This document shows, piece by piece, positions 7,535-15,960 of a stretch of 41,706 bases of DNA. Every line of letters starts with the position of its first letter. Positions within the stretch are counted from its first letter, which is position 1. A model generated the notes under the pieces. The model saw only the letters and a list, made by a program, of their open reading frames with translations, ran no database searches and was not told the origin of the DNA. A program made the translations under genes and the position numbers. The DNA comes from 2-12-FULL-60-19 sp041483675 (lineage in GTDB: Bacteria; Desulfobacterota; Binatia; UBA9968). The stretch spans positions 1-41,706 of the forward strand of contig JBGPGE010000032.1 in assembly GCA_041483675.1 (NCBI GenBank). The letters run 5' to 3'.

Positions 7535-10500
7535 ATGGCCAATACCAACCGTATCCTGATAAAGCTTCGCCCGTCGATCTCGCTGGCCGCTGCGACTCCG
7601 CGCGCAAACCTGCGGCCACTGTACGATTCGGTAGTGCCTTCCGGGGCTCTGGGGCTTGCACCCCGACCGGCGTGGTACCTCGCGGACATGCCCGACGGCG
7701 GGCCGACTCCTTGGGACGTGGCGCATGCGCGAATCGCCGATCAGCTCGGCGTCAACGCATCGGACGTTCTGTACGCCGAGCCCGACCTGCCACATCGTTA
7801 TCCCGACAGCAATGAGAGGATACATGGTGATCAACAGTTTGCGGCGGGTTCGGATTGCAACGATGAGCCGCAAAGAGCCGATGGCGGACGTGTCACCGGG
7901 CAGGGTTTCGGATGGCATCTCGGGAATAAGTTCTCGCAACTCGCTTCTGCTCGCGCCGCGATCCAGTTCACCGACCCTCGCACGCGCATCGCGCACATCG
8001 ATACGGGCTACGACAAAAGCCACGACGCTCGCCCCGAACGCATCCTCGAAAATCTCGAACGGAATTTTGTCGACGGCGATGGCGAACCGAACAGCGCGCA
8101 GGACCCGAACCGGGGTCATTTGTTTGATAACTCGGGACACGGCACCGGCACGATCGGAATTCTCGCGGGTCGCAAGGTCGCTCAGAACGGCAACGATTAC
8201 CTCGGGGGAGCGCCGGATGCCGACATTCTCCCGATTCGCATCGCCAACTCCGTGTTACTCGTTTACACCAGTGTCTTTGCCCAAGGCCTTCAATACGCCA
8301 TCCAACAACAATGCGACGTAGTGTCGCTCAGCATGGGTGGGCTGCCCTCGGCCGCATGGAACGAGGCGGTGAACGCAGCATACGATGCCGGCGTCTGCAT
8401 CGTCGCGGCTTCCGGCGATTGCTTCGACGGTCATCCGACGCACCACGTCGTGTATCCCGCTCGCTATCATCGGGTCATCGCTGCCTGCGGCGTCATGGCC
8501 GACGGGCGGCCCTATTACAACCTTCCCGTCAATGTGATCGAGGGCAACTGGGGACCGAACAGGAGTATGACGGCCGCGCTCTCGGCTTTTGCGCCGAATA
8601 TTCCGTGGGCGAAATTCGGCTGCGGTACGGCCATTAGACAGAACGGGGAGGGAACATCAGCCTCTACGCCCCAGGTCGCCGCGGCGGTCGCTCTCTGGTA
8701 CGAGAAATACAAAAATTTATTGCCGCGTGACTGGCGCCGAGTGGAAGCCGTTCGCAACGCGTTGTTTACTTCGGCCGCGCCGCCGGATGACGCCAACCGG
8801 CAGTATTTGGGCCGGGGCATCCTACAGGCGAACGCCGCGCTCGCCGTGGCGCCGGTCATGAACCTTCCCAAGACTCCCGTCGACAGCGATTCGTTCGCGT
8901 TTCTTCGGGTCCTCACGGGCCTGGGAATTGCCGATGTTCCGCCGCGCGAGCGGATGTTCAATCTCGAGCTTACGCAGCGCTGGTTGATGAATCCCGAGCT
9001 GCAAGCCGCGGTTCCCGACCCTGAAGCCGAAGTTTCCCTGGTTGCGCTGCGTAAGTTCATGGAAGCGGTAATCGCCGACAAAGGAGCGTCGCAGGCGTTG
9101 CGAGGGCACGTTGAGAGCCGCTACCCGCTGGTATTCGGAACTTCCGTGAAAGGCGCGCCGCCCCCAGTCGTCGCGCCGTCGCCCGCCGCCTGCAATCCGA
9201 AAATCGCGATGTCCGATCCTCCGTACCGGCGCATTCGAGTATATGCCGTGGACCCGAGCTTCTCCGTGCGCATCGAGACGGCTTCGATCAACGAAGTGGC
9301 CTTGAAAGTCAGGTGGGAGAAGTTGAATTCGGGACCGGCGGGTGAGTACCTCCAGGTCGTTGATACCGATGCCGCCGGCGTCACGTATGCGCCGGTCAAT
9401 CTGAACGATCCACGGCTGCTCGCGCAGGACGGATGCAAGCCGGCCGAGGGCAACCCTGCGTTTCACCAGCAAATGGTCTATGCGGTCGCGATGACGACCA
9501 TCGCGCGTTTCGAGCAGGCGCTCGGTCGGCCGGTTCTTTGGCGCGCCGAAATTAATCCACAGAACTCCTTCGACGACAGCAAGTTCGTGCGCCAACTGAC
9601 GGTTCAGCCGCACGCGCTGCGCCAGGCGAACGCCTACTACAGCCCGCAAAAAGTGGGGCTTCTCTTCGGCTATTTCGAAGCGTCCGCCGACGATCCGGGC
9701 GACCACGTCGCGGGCAGCGCGGTCTACGCCTGCTTGTCGCACGACATTATCGCGCACGAGACCACGCATGCGATCCTCGACGGGATGCACTCACGGTTCA
9801 ACGAGGCGACCAATCCTGATGTGCTCGCGTTTCACGAAGCGTTCGCCGACATCGTCGCGCTCATGCAGCATTTCACGATTCCAGAGATTCTGGAAAACGA
9901 GATCAACCGGACGCGCGGCAATCTCGAATCCGAATCGATGCTCGGCAGTCTTGCGGTCCAGTTCGGACGGGCGATCGGCGGGCGTGGCGCGCTGCGCGAC
10001 GCCATCGGCAGCTTCAACGAGAGAGGCGTGTGGAAGCGGCATAAACCCAATCCCGCCGAGTATCAGGCCACGTTGGCGCCCCACGCCCGCGGCGCGCTGC
10101 TCGTCGCCGCCGTGTTCGACGCTTTCCTCGCGATTTACAAAACGCGCACGGCGGACCTCCTTCGGATCTACACCGGCGGCACGGGGGTCTTGCCTTCGGG
10201 CGCGATCCATCCCGATCTCGTCCACCGGTTGGCCGCAGAGGCCGCCAAAACCGCGGGGCACGTCCTCAACATTTGTATACGTGCGGTCGACTATATCCCG
10301 CCGGTCGACATCACGTTCGGTGAATATCTTCGCGGTCTGATCACCGCGGATAGCGATCTCGTCGAGGACGACCCCTTCGGCTACCGGGTCGCGTTCGTCG
10401 AGGCCTTCCGCAGGCGCGGCATTTATCCGCGCGATCTCGACACGCTTTCCGTCGATACTTTGCGCTGGCAAGGCGTCGATATCGACAAGCCGCCGCCGCA

Positions 10501-11020
10501 ATACAGGAAGATCCTCGATCAGTTGCGGCGCTACGCGGACAGGTGTTTCTATATCAACGACCGCGAAGATCTTTTTATCGCGACCAGGAAAGCGCGGGAA
10601 GCGCTCCACGAAACACTCAAGAAGATTTTCGCCGCGACGCCGGACTTTGCTTCATCCCTGGGTCTGGACCCGAGCCTCAGCTTCGAAATCCACGAGCTGC
10701 GCCGTTGCATACGGATCGGTCCCGACGGCCAGCACCGGCCGCAGACCATCGTAGCGCTGACGCAATCCCGGCCCCTTCCGGTCGAAGGGTCGGAAGAGCC
10801 GCAGATCTTCCGAGGCGGTTCCACGCTTATCGTGGACCTTTCGAAGCCCGCGATTCAATACAAGATCACCAAGCGGATCGACAGCGACACGCGCCGACAA
10901 AGGACCGAGGCTTTCTTGAAGGATATTCTCCAGGACCCGCTGCGAGCGCTGCTCATGGCTCCGGATCGACAAGAGCCTTTCGCGGCGCTTCACGCGCTTG
11001 CAGACGTGGGCGGCTTTTAG
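7535..11020 (+). CDS. Fusion of a subtilisin-type (S8) protease and a thermolysin-like HExxH metalloprotease domain
   Basis: A 1161-residue protein. A propeptide-like region fills the first 140 residues. The S8 catalytic triad is complete: D156 in HIDTGYD, H202 in SGHGTGT and S375 in GEGTSASTP. After a linker of about 300 residues comes a second catalytic site, H741-E742-T-T-H745 followed 23 residues later by E768 in HEAFADIVAL. This matches the gluzincin arrangement of the thermolysin (M4) group. The C-terminal third is not recognised. There is no signal peptide, so it is either cytoplasmic or exported unconventionally. The start has AAGGGGG 4 bases upstream. It lies in the same direction as the heme genes with short gaps, but its link to redox chemistry is not obvious; processing or quality control of neighbouring proteins is a guess. 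Confidence 0.88.
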   Translation: MANTNRILIKLRPSISLAAATPRANLRPLYDSVVPSGALGLAPRPAWYLADMPDGGPTPWDVAHARIADQLGVNASDVLYAEPDLPHRYPDSNERIHGDQQFAAGSDCNDEPQRADGGRVTGQGFGWHLGNKFSQLASARAAIQFTDPRTRIAHIDTGYDKSHDARPERILENLERNFVDGDGEPNSAQDPNRGHLFDNSGHGTGTIGILAGRKVAQNGNDYLGGAPDADILPIRIANSVLLVYTSVFAQGLQYAIQQQCDVVSLSMGGLPSAAWNEAVNAAYDAGVCIVAASGDCFDGHPTHHVVYPARYHRVIAACGVMADGRPYYNLPVNVIEGNWGPNRSMTAALSAFAPNIPWAKFGCGTAIRQNGEGTSASTPQVAAAVALWYEKYKNLLPRDWRRVEAVRNALFTSAAPPDDANRQYLGRGILQANAALAVAPVMNLPKTPVDSDSFAFLRVLTGLGIADVPPRERMFNLELTQRWLMNPELQAAVPDPEAEVSLVALRKFMEAVIADKGASQALRGHVESRYPLVFGTSVKGAPPPVVAPSPAACNPKIAMSDPPYRRIRVYAVDPSFSVRIETASINEVALKVRWEKLNSGPAGEYLQVVDTDAAGVTYAPVNLNDPRLLAQDGCKPAEGNPAFHQQMVYAVAMTTIARFEQALGRPVLWRAEINPQNSFDDSKFVRQLTVQPHALRQANAYYSPQKVGLLFGYFEASADDPGDHVAGSAVYACLSHDIIAHETTHAILDGMHSRFNEATNPDVLAFHEAFADIVALMQHFTIPEILENEINRTRGNLESESMLGSLAVQFGRAIGGRGALRDAIGSFNERGVWKRHKPNPAEYQATLAPHARGALLVAAVFDAFLAIYKTRTADLLRIYTGGTGVLPSGAIHPDLVHRLAAEAAKTAGHVLNICIRAVDYIPPVDITFGEYLRGLITADSDLVEDDPFGYRVAFVEAFRRRGIYPRDLDTLSVDTLRWQGVDIDKPPPQYRKILDQLRRYADRCFYINDREDLFIATRKAREALHETLKKIFAATPDFASSLGLDPSLSFEIHELRRCIRIGPDGQHRPQTIVALTQSRPLPVEGSEEPQIFRGGSTLIVDLSKPAIQYKITKRIDSDTRRQRTEAFLKDILQDPLRALLMAPDRQEPFAALHALADVGGF

Positions 11021-11081
11021 GGGTGGATTCAGGGCGCTTTTGCGATCAGCCAGTGCAAGCACGGGGAAAGGAGAGAAGACG

Positions 11082-11507
11082 ATGGATATGATCATGCCGG
11101 GCGGGCTGTTTTTCCTCGACGATAGCGTGGGCACGATCGAGCAGGCGATCAAGGCGTTATCGCGCCTGAATCTGAATTGGCGGGTGCAGGGCGGGCAAGA
11201 TCCGAATGCCAAGTCCGCGATTGCCGTCCTCGAAAGAAACAGCGACACCGGGAACATATGGGCGGTGGCGGCGTTGGAGAAGAACTGGTCCACCCACCAT
11301 CGCCACAATAACGAGGGCGGCGACTACGGCGAAATGATAATTACTCTAGGCGGCCTGCTGCCGGATCGAGACGTCACGGGGGAGCCCGTCAGCCTGACCA
11401 AAGGAACGATTATCTATCATACGGGTGGCAGCGAGCATGAAAAGTTCTATAGCGATTTCTGGGTTGGCGTTTTCAACCAGCCCAGGGGATCGACGCCGCT
11501 GGCGTAA
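11082..11507 (+). CDS. Small single-domain cupin-like protein
   Basis: A 141-residue protein; the ATG at 11082 is preceded by AAAGGAGAG at 6-base spacing, which decides this start over an upstream in-frame start. H72-H73-R-H75 followed by E84, then a glycine-rich turn and IIYHTGGSEHEKF, has the histidine/glutamate spacing of a cupin metal site. Cupins of this size include dioxygenases, isomerases and sensors. No signal peptide is seen. It sits between the double protease and the heme peroxidase, so a metal-dependent step or sensing of the pathway's product is possible. The fold call is by motif only. Confidence 0.55.
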   Translation: MDMIMPGGLFFLDDSVGTIEQAIKALSRLNLNWRVQGGQDPNAKSAIAVLERNSDTGNIWAVAALEKNWSTHHRHNNEGGDYGEMIITLGGLLPDRDVTGEPVSLTKGTIIYHTGGSEHEKFYSDFWVGVFNQPRGSTPLA

Positions 11508-11585
11508 AGCGTTTGGGGAGAAACAGGCAGGAAATGGCGCCATGATCGCAACGCCTGCCACGATCCTTCGCGGCGGTGAGATAAC

Positions 11586-13967
11586 ATGTTTAGCGTGACT
11601 GTTTCCGCCTGGAGCGCCGAGCAAGAGAGGGCGGCTCGATTAGTCGAGAGCGGCGACTATCGCGCGGCCTTGAACGCGTTACAGGAGGCCGTGCGCGAAG
11701 ATCCGTCAGGGTCGAGTCAGGCTCTCGCGGGGCTCGCCTGCTTTCACCTCGAAGACTACGCCGCCGCCGTCGAGCACTACGACAAGGCGCTTGCGTGCGA
11801 GCCCGACCGTCAGGACTGGCGGGAGCTGCGGGCGCATGCCCAGGCGAACGCTACGGCGCAGATCAATCTCTACGTTCCCGAACGGCATTTCTTCCAGCCG
11901 GACGAGTTGCTTCAACGGCCGGTCCCGCCGCCGGGAACGCTCCCTTCAATGCGCCGCGCCCGCAAGACCCCGCGGCTCCGGCTGCTGCTCATTCTCCTGG
12001 GCAACGGGATGGGCTGTATTTGCAGCTTCGTGTTCGAGCTGCTTACCCGAATCTATGGCGCGCTGTTCGGCTACCACGACGCCGTGTGGACCAACTGGTA
12101 TCGCCGGCCTCCGTGGCTTGCGATTTTGACGCTCGCCCACATGCGCGAGGAGCTGAATCGCCACAACCTGCGAGACGCCTACCCGAAAGGCGCGCTGGTG
12201 GGCTTCCAGTCGAAAGGGCAGAAGCCGCCGCCGGGCGTGGAAAGTTATCGCACGGCCGACGGCAGTTGGAACAACCTCGAAAATCCGATGGAGGGGGCCG
12301 CGGGCACGCGCTTCTCGCGCAACGTCGCAAACGACGCCATTCAGCCCGAGAGCGGCGAGCGGCTGCTCAGCCCCGATCCGCGCGAGATAAGCCGCCGGCT
12401 CCTCACGCGCGGCGACAAGATGAAAGAGGCGCCGTTTCTCAATCTGCTCGCCGCCGCCTGGATTCAGTTCCAGACGCACGACTGGGTGAGCCACGGCGAA
12501 AATCAGCAGGGCAACGGTCACGAGATTCCACTGGCGAAAATCGACGACGCGCGCCGCAAATATCTGTTGCGCAGGATCGCGGTCGGCCGGACGCAGTCCG
12601 ACCCGACGCGTTTGCCGCAAGGGGAGGGCGTGCCCGTCAGTTACATCAACGAGGTAACGCACTGGTGGGACGGATCGCAGATCTACGGGAGCGACTGGCA
12701 GACTCTCGCCCGGCTGCGGTCCGGCGTCGATGGCAAGCTCTGGATCGAGGCCGACGGCAGGCTGCCGATCGGCAGCCACGGCGTCGAAGAGACCGGCTTT
12801 GTCCGCAACTGGTGGGTAGGGTTGAGCATCCTCCACACGCTGTTCGTCAAGGAGCACAACGCGATCTGCGACCGGCTCAAAGCGAAATATCCTCATTGGC
12901 GCGACGCCCGTCTGTTCAACGTGGCGCGGCTGGTCAACGCCGCGGTGATGGCCAAGATTCACACGATCGAATGGACGCCGGCGATTTTACCCAACCGGGC
13001 GGTGAACGACGGATTGAACGCGAACTGGTACGGCCTGGCGACGAACTTCCTCCGCAGCCGCGAGCAGCGCAAGACCCTGGCCGAGATCAACATCGGTAAT
13101 CCCGAACTCGGCGGCGTGGTGGGCAATTCGACCGACCGACACGGCGCGCCGTACAGCCTGACGGAGGAGTTCGTCGAGGTCTATCGCCTGCACTCGCTCT
13201 TGCCGGAGGAGATCGATCTGCGCCGCCACCGCGACAATTCTCCGCTCGAACGCGTTCCGCTGCCGGCGACTCGGCAGGCCGGCGCCGCCGCGCTCACCGC
13301 CCGGGTGAGCATGGCCGATCTCTTCTACTCCTTCGGCGCGCAGCATCCGGGCGCGCTCGAGCTGAACAACTATCCAAAGTTCATGCAACAGTTGAGCGTG
13401 CCGGGGAATCCATTGATCGACCTTGGGGCGGTCGATATCCTGCGCGCCCGGGAGCGCGGCGTGCCGCGCTACAACGAGTTCCGACGGCAGCTCCTGCTCA
13501 AGCCGATTCGCGACTTCGCCGATCTGACCGACGACAAAGAACAGCAGCGCACGCTCGCTGAGATATATGGAGGAGACGTGGAGGCGCTCGACCTGCTGAT
13601 CGGCACGCTGGCGGAGCAGTCGCCGAGCCGCCGGCCGACGGGCTTCGGCTTCGGCGAGACGCTGTTCCAGATTTTTATTCTAAACGCCACCCGCCGCCTG
13701 CAGGCCGACCGCTTCTACACGACCTGTTACAACGTGGAGATCTATACCAAGGAGGGGATCGACTGGATCGACGACACCGACTTCAAGACGGTGCTCCTGC
13801 GCCACTATCCGGAGCTGGCCGCGACCGGGCTCGCCAACATCCGGAATGCCTTCGAGCCGTGGGACAACGGAGAGCGGCTCGATCCCGCCAGGCACCCCCT
13901 GTGCGCTTTCGACAAGGAGCTGGGACCCGATCCCTGGCTCGGAGAAAGAGCGCGAAATCATTCTTAG
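11586..13967 (+). CDS. TPR-linked animal-type heme peroxidase / fatty acid dioxygenase-like protein
   Basis: A 793-residue protein. Residues 10-90 form two TPR-like helical repeats (ARLVESGDYRAALNALQEA, AVEHYDKALACEP). A hydrophobic stretch at about 129-160 (LRLLLILLGNGMGCICSFVF) may dip into the membrane. The peroxidase domain follows: FSRNV, NLLAAAWIQFQTHDW with distal H298, AKIHTIEWTPAIL, and Y533-R-L-H536-SLLPEE. The Tyr-x-x-His pair corresponds to the radical tyrosine and proximal histidine of plant alpha-dioxygenases and cyclooxygenases, so oxygenation of a fatty acid is the best functional guess. The ribosome site before the ATG is weak (GGTGAG). It closes the heme part of the island, with a catalase relative as the likely partner enzyme. 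Confidence 0.88.
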   Translation: MFSVTVSAWSAEQERAARLVESGDYRAALNALQEAVREDPSGSSQALAGLACFHLEDYAAAVEHYDKALACEPDRQDWRELRAHAQANATAQINLYVPERHFFQPDELLQRPVPPPGTLPSMRRARKTPRLRLLLILLGNGMGCICSFVFELLTRIYGALFGYHDAVWTNWYRRPPWLAILTLAHMREELNRHNLRDAYPKGALVGFQSKGQKPPPGVESYRTADGSWNNLENPMEGAAGTRFSRNVANDAIQPESGERLLSPDPREISRRLLTRGDKMKEAPFLNLLAAAWIQFQTHDWVSHGENQQGNGHEIPLAKIDDARRKYLLRRIAVGRTQSDPTRLPQGEGVPVSYINEVTHWWDGSQIYGSDWQTLARLRSGVDGKLWIEADGRLPIGSHGVEETGFVRNWWVGLSILHTLFVKEHNAICDRLKAKYPHWRDARLFNVARLVNAAVMAKIHTIEWTPAILPNRAVNDGLNANWYGLATNFLRSREQRKTLAEINIGNPELGGVVGNSTDRHGAPYSLTEEFVEVYRLHSLLPEEIDLRRHRDNSPLERVPLPATRQAGAAALTARVSMADLFYSFGAQHPGALELNNYPKFMQQLSVPGNPLIDLGAVDILRARERGVPRYNEFRRQLLLKPIRDFADLTDDKEQQRTLAEIYGGDVEALDLLIGTLAEQSPSRRPTGFGFGETLFQIFILNATRRLQADRFYTTCYNVEIYTKEGIDWIDDTDFKTVLLRHYPELAATGLANIRNAFEPWDNGERLDPARHPLCAFDKELGPDPWLGERARNHS

Positions 13968-14086
13968 CGATCTCATCAACCCCGGAAGATCGCACAACCG
14001 ACAGCCGCCGGTTAGTGGCACACGGCCTCGAAGCTGTGCTAGGCTCCGGTCGTTCTTCCATCTAATCTTCAGAGAGGAGCCGAGAG

Positions 14087-15169
14087 ATGGCAAAGCCGAT
14101 AAAAATCCGCAAAGGAATGCCCAGCGTGCAACTCACCAGGGAGGAGTTCACGCGCCGGTTTCTCGATCGCTTTTACGATCCTGCGTTCGAGGCTCAGGGA
14201 GACGAGCTTGAAAGAGTTCTAGAGACGGCCTGGGCGGGCTACGACAAATACCGCAAAAGCCCGCGCACACAAGCGGCGGGACGTGGGTTTGCCGACCCGA
14301 ACTTCAAGCTTCCCATTGAATGGTTGGAGACGCGCAAGGCGATTCAAGAGGCCGAGAAGCGGCAGAAAAGTTCCAAGTCTCCATCGCGCATCCTGCTGGT
14401 CAACGGGTCGTCGAGGAGCGATCAGAGCTGCCCCGGCGAGATGTCCAAGACGTTTCGTTTGGCGACGATGGCGCAAGAGGTGATCGTCAAGCAGAAAGGC
14501 TTCGAGGTCGATCTGCTCGATCTGAGCCGCCTGACATCCGAATACGGCCGGGTGATCTATCCCTGCAAGGCCTGCGTGTCGACGGCGATGCCGCTCTGCA
14601 ACTGGCCCTGCTCGTGCTACCCGAATCACGCGATGGGTCAGGTGGGGGACTGGATGGCGGAGATCTACCCGCGCTGGGCGGCGGCGCACGGCGTGATGAT
14701 CGTCTGCCCGGTCAACTGGTATCAGGCGCCGAGCACGCTCAAGCTCATGATCGACCGCCTGGTGTGCGCCGACGGCGGAAATCCCGATCCGACATCGACC
14801 GGCGGCAAGAACCCGCAGCGCGCGAAAGAATTGGAACTCAAGGGCTGGGACTATCCGCGCCATCTCGCGGGGCGCGTCTTCTCCGTGGTCGTGCATGGCG
14901 ACGCGGCGGGCGTCGAGAACCTCAGGCGCATTCTCACCGACTGGCTCATGGATATCGGCCTGATCCACGCCGGCTACAGCGCGCTGGTCGGCGGCTACAT
15001 CGGCTACTACGAGCCTTACGCGACGAGCCACGACGACCTCGATGAGGAGACGGATTTTCACGAAGAAGTCCGCAACGCCGCGCGGAGCCTGGTCAACGCG
15101 GTTCGCCTGCTTCGCCGCGGCGAGCTTAAAATCCCGGACGCGTCGCTCCGCGATCCGAGGCAGAAGTAG
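14087..15169 (+). CDS. FMN reductase-like flavoprotein (NAD(P)H-dependent oxidoreductase)
   Basis: A 360-residue protein with GAGAGGAG before its ATG. After an N-terminal extension of about 100 residues, RILLVNGSSRS begins a flavodoxin-like fold, and VCPVNWYQAPSTLKLMIDR fits the FMN-binding region of the NADPH-dependent FMN reductase family. Between them are five cysteines in the order C-K-A-C, then C, C and C around residues 160-180 (YPCKACVSTAMPLCNW), a pattern also seen in iron-sulfur flavoproteins. It could supply electrons or handle quinones for the upstream enzymes. It is 119 bases from the heme peroxidase gene, so it may have its own transcription. Family call firm; cluster or zinc binding uncertain. 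Confidence 0.8.
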   Translation: MAKPIKIRKGMPSVQLTREEFTRRFLDRFYDPAFEAQGDELERVLETAWAGYDKYRKSPRTQAAGRGFADPNFKLPIEWLETRKAIQEAEKRQKSSKSPSRILLVNGSSRSDQSCPGEMSKTFRLATMAQEVIVKQKGFEVDLLDLSRLTSEYGRVIYPCKACVSTAMPLCNWPCSCYPNHAMGQVGDWMAEIYPRWAAAHGVMIVCPVNWYQAPSTLKLMIDRLVCADGGNPDPTSTGGKNPQRAKELELKGWDYPRHLAGRVFSVVVHGDAAGVENLRRILTDWLMDIGLIHAGYSALVGGYIGYYEPYATSHDDLDEETDFHEEVRNAARSLVNAVRLLRRGELKIPDASLRDPRQK

Positions 15170-15213
15170 CGACGGGGCTGTTGAAAGTGTGCCTTAATTA
15201 GGATACACCTTAG

Positions 15214-15408
15214 ATGGGTCGATGGAAGCGGCATGGGGTCGTGATTGTGCTTTATGCTACGGATCACGACCCGAGGCACGTCCATGTATTCGAAGATCGA
15301 AAACGCTTGCTTAAGTTCGATATCGAAACGTGGACGGTCATGGAGGGTAGGATGACGCCCAAAGCGAAGAGAGCGCTGGAAGAGTTGCGGCGGGAAGGCA
15401 TCCTGTGA
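15214..15408 (+). CDS. DUF4160 family small protein
   Basis: A 64-residue protein reading MGRWKRHGVVIVLYATDHDP then RHVHVFEDRK, which fits the DUF4160 family (a short domain with a conserved HDPRHVHV-like segment). Members are often encoded next to a DUF2442 or HTH protein and have been suggested to form toxin-antitoxin-like pairs; no biochemical role is known to me. The stop overlaps the next start (GTGA), so the two genes are translationally coupled. No strong ribosome site precedes it. Confidence 0.7.
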   Translation: MGRWKRHGVVIVLYATDHDPRHVHVFEDRKRLLKFDIETWTVMEGRMTPKAKRALEELRREGIL

Positions 15409-15893
15409 GAAACGTAAAATTTAAAGAGATCAGGCCGAATTATCGAAAAGGCGTCCTGGACGTCACACTGTCGGAGGGAAGAAAAATAAAGAAATACAGT
15501 TTGCCCTTTGGCGCGCTCGGAGACGGAAAGGCCGGCAGCAAAAATCGCTTCAGTTCGATTACGATTGAGCGCGAGCTGGGAGGGCAGGGCGTATCTTATG
15601 TCCTGGAGGACGGCTCCAGGGGCGACTTTCCCGCGGACTTTGTCTTGTACCATTGCGAGCCGGCCTATGACTGGTCGCCGATGAATCAACTCAAGCGGGC
15701 GCTCAAGGACAAGCTCGGCGCCCGCCGGCTATCGGTCCGCGTGCTGGCGGATGCCTTAAGCACGTCGCCGTCGCAGGTGATGCGGTTGTTGCAGGAAAAT
15801 AAGGCATCCAAGCAGATCGTCCAGCTGCTTCAGCTCGCCGACCTGGCGGGCTACAAAATCGAGTTCAGCCTGAAGAAGAGAAAGGCGGCGTGA
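15405..15893 (+). CDS. DUF4160 partner with a C-terminal helix-turn-helix
   Basis: A 162-residue protein starting at a GTG that overlaps the previous stop by four bases. The first 95 residues are rich in beta strand (a DUF2442-like impression: GVSYVLEDGSRGDFPADFVLYH). Residues about 105-155 form a helical DNA-binding-like domain (LSVRVLADALSTSPSQVMRL) ending in basic KKRKAA. Its coupling to a DUF4160 gene suggests the antitoxin or regulatory half of a small two-gene module. I do not recognise it beyond that. Confidence 0.6.
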   Translation: MRNVKFKEIRPNYRKGVLDVTLSEGRKIKKYSLPFGALGDGKAGSKNRFSSITIERELGGQGVSYVLEDGSRGDFPADFVLYHCEPAYDWSPMNQLKRALKDKLGARRLSVRVLADALSTSPSQVMRLLQENKASKQIVQLLQLADLAGYKIEFSLKKRKAA

Positions 15894-15960
15894 TGCGTCG
15901 CGCAGAGATTTTCGTCATAAGGTCAGGAAGAGATTCTTCGCGTCCCTACTTGAGAGCTGG

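Noticed and set aside
13968..14086. Promoter before the FMN reductase-like gene
   Set aside because: Only weak matches to -35 and -10 hexamers with poor spacing; not supportable.
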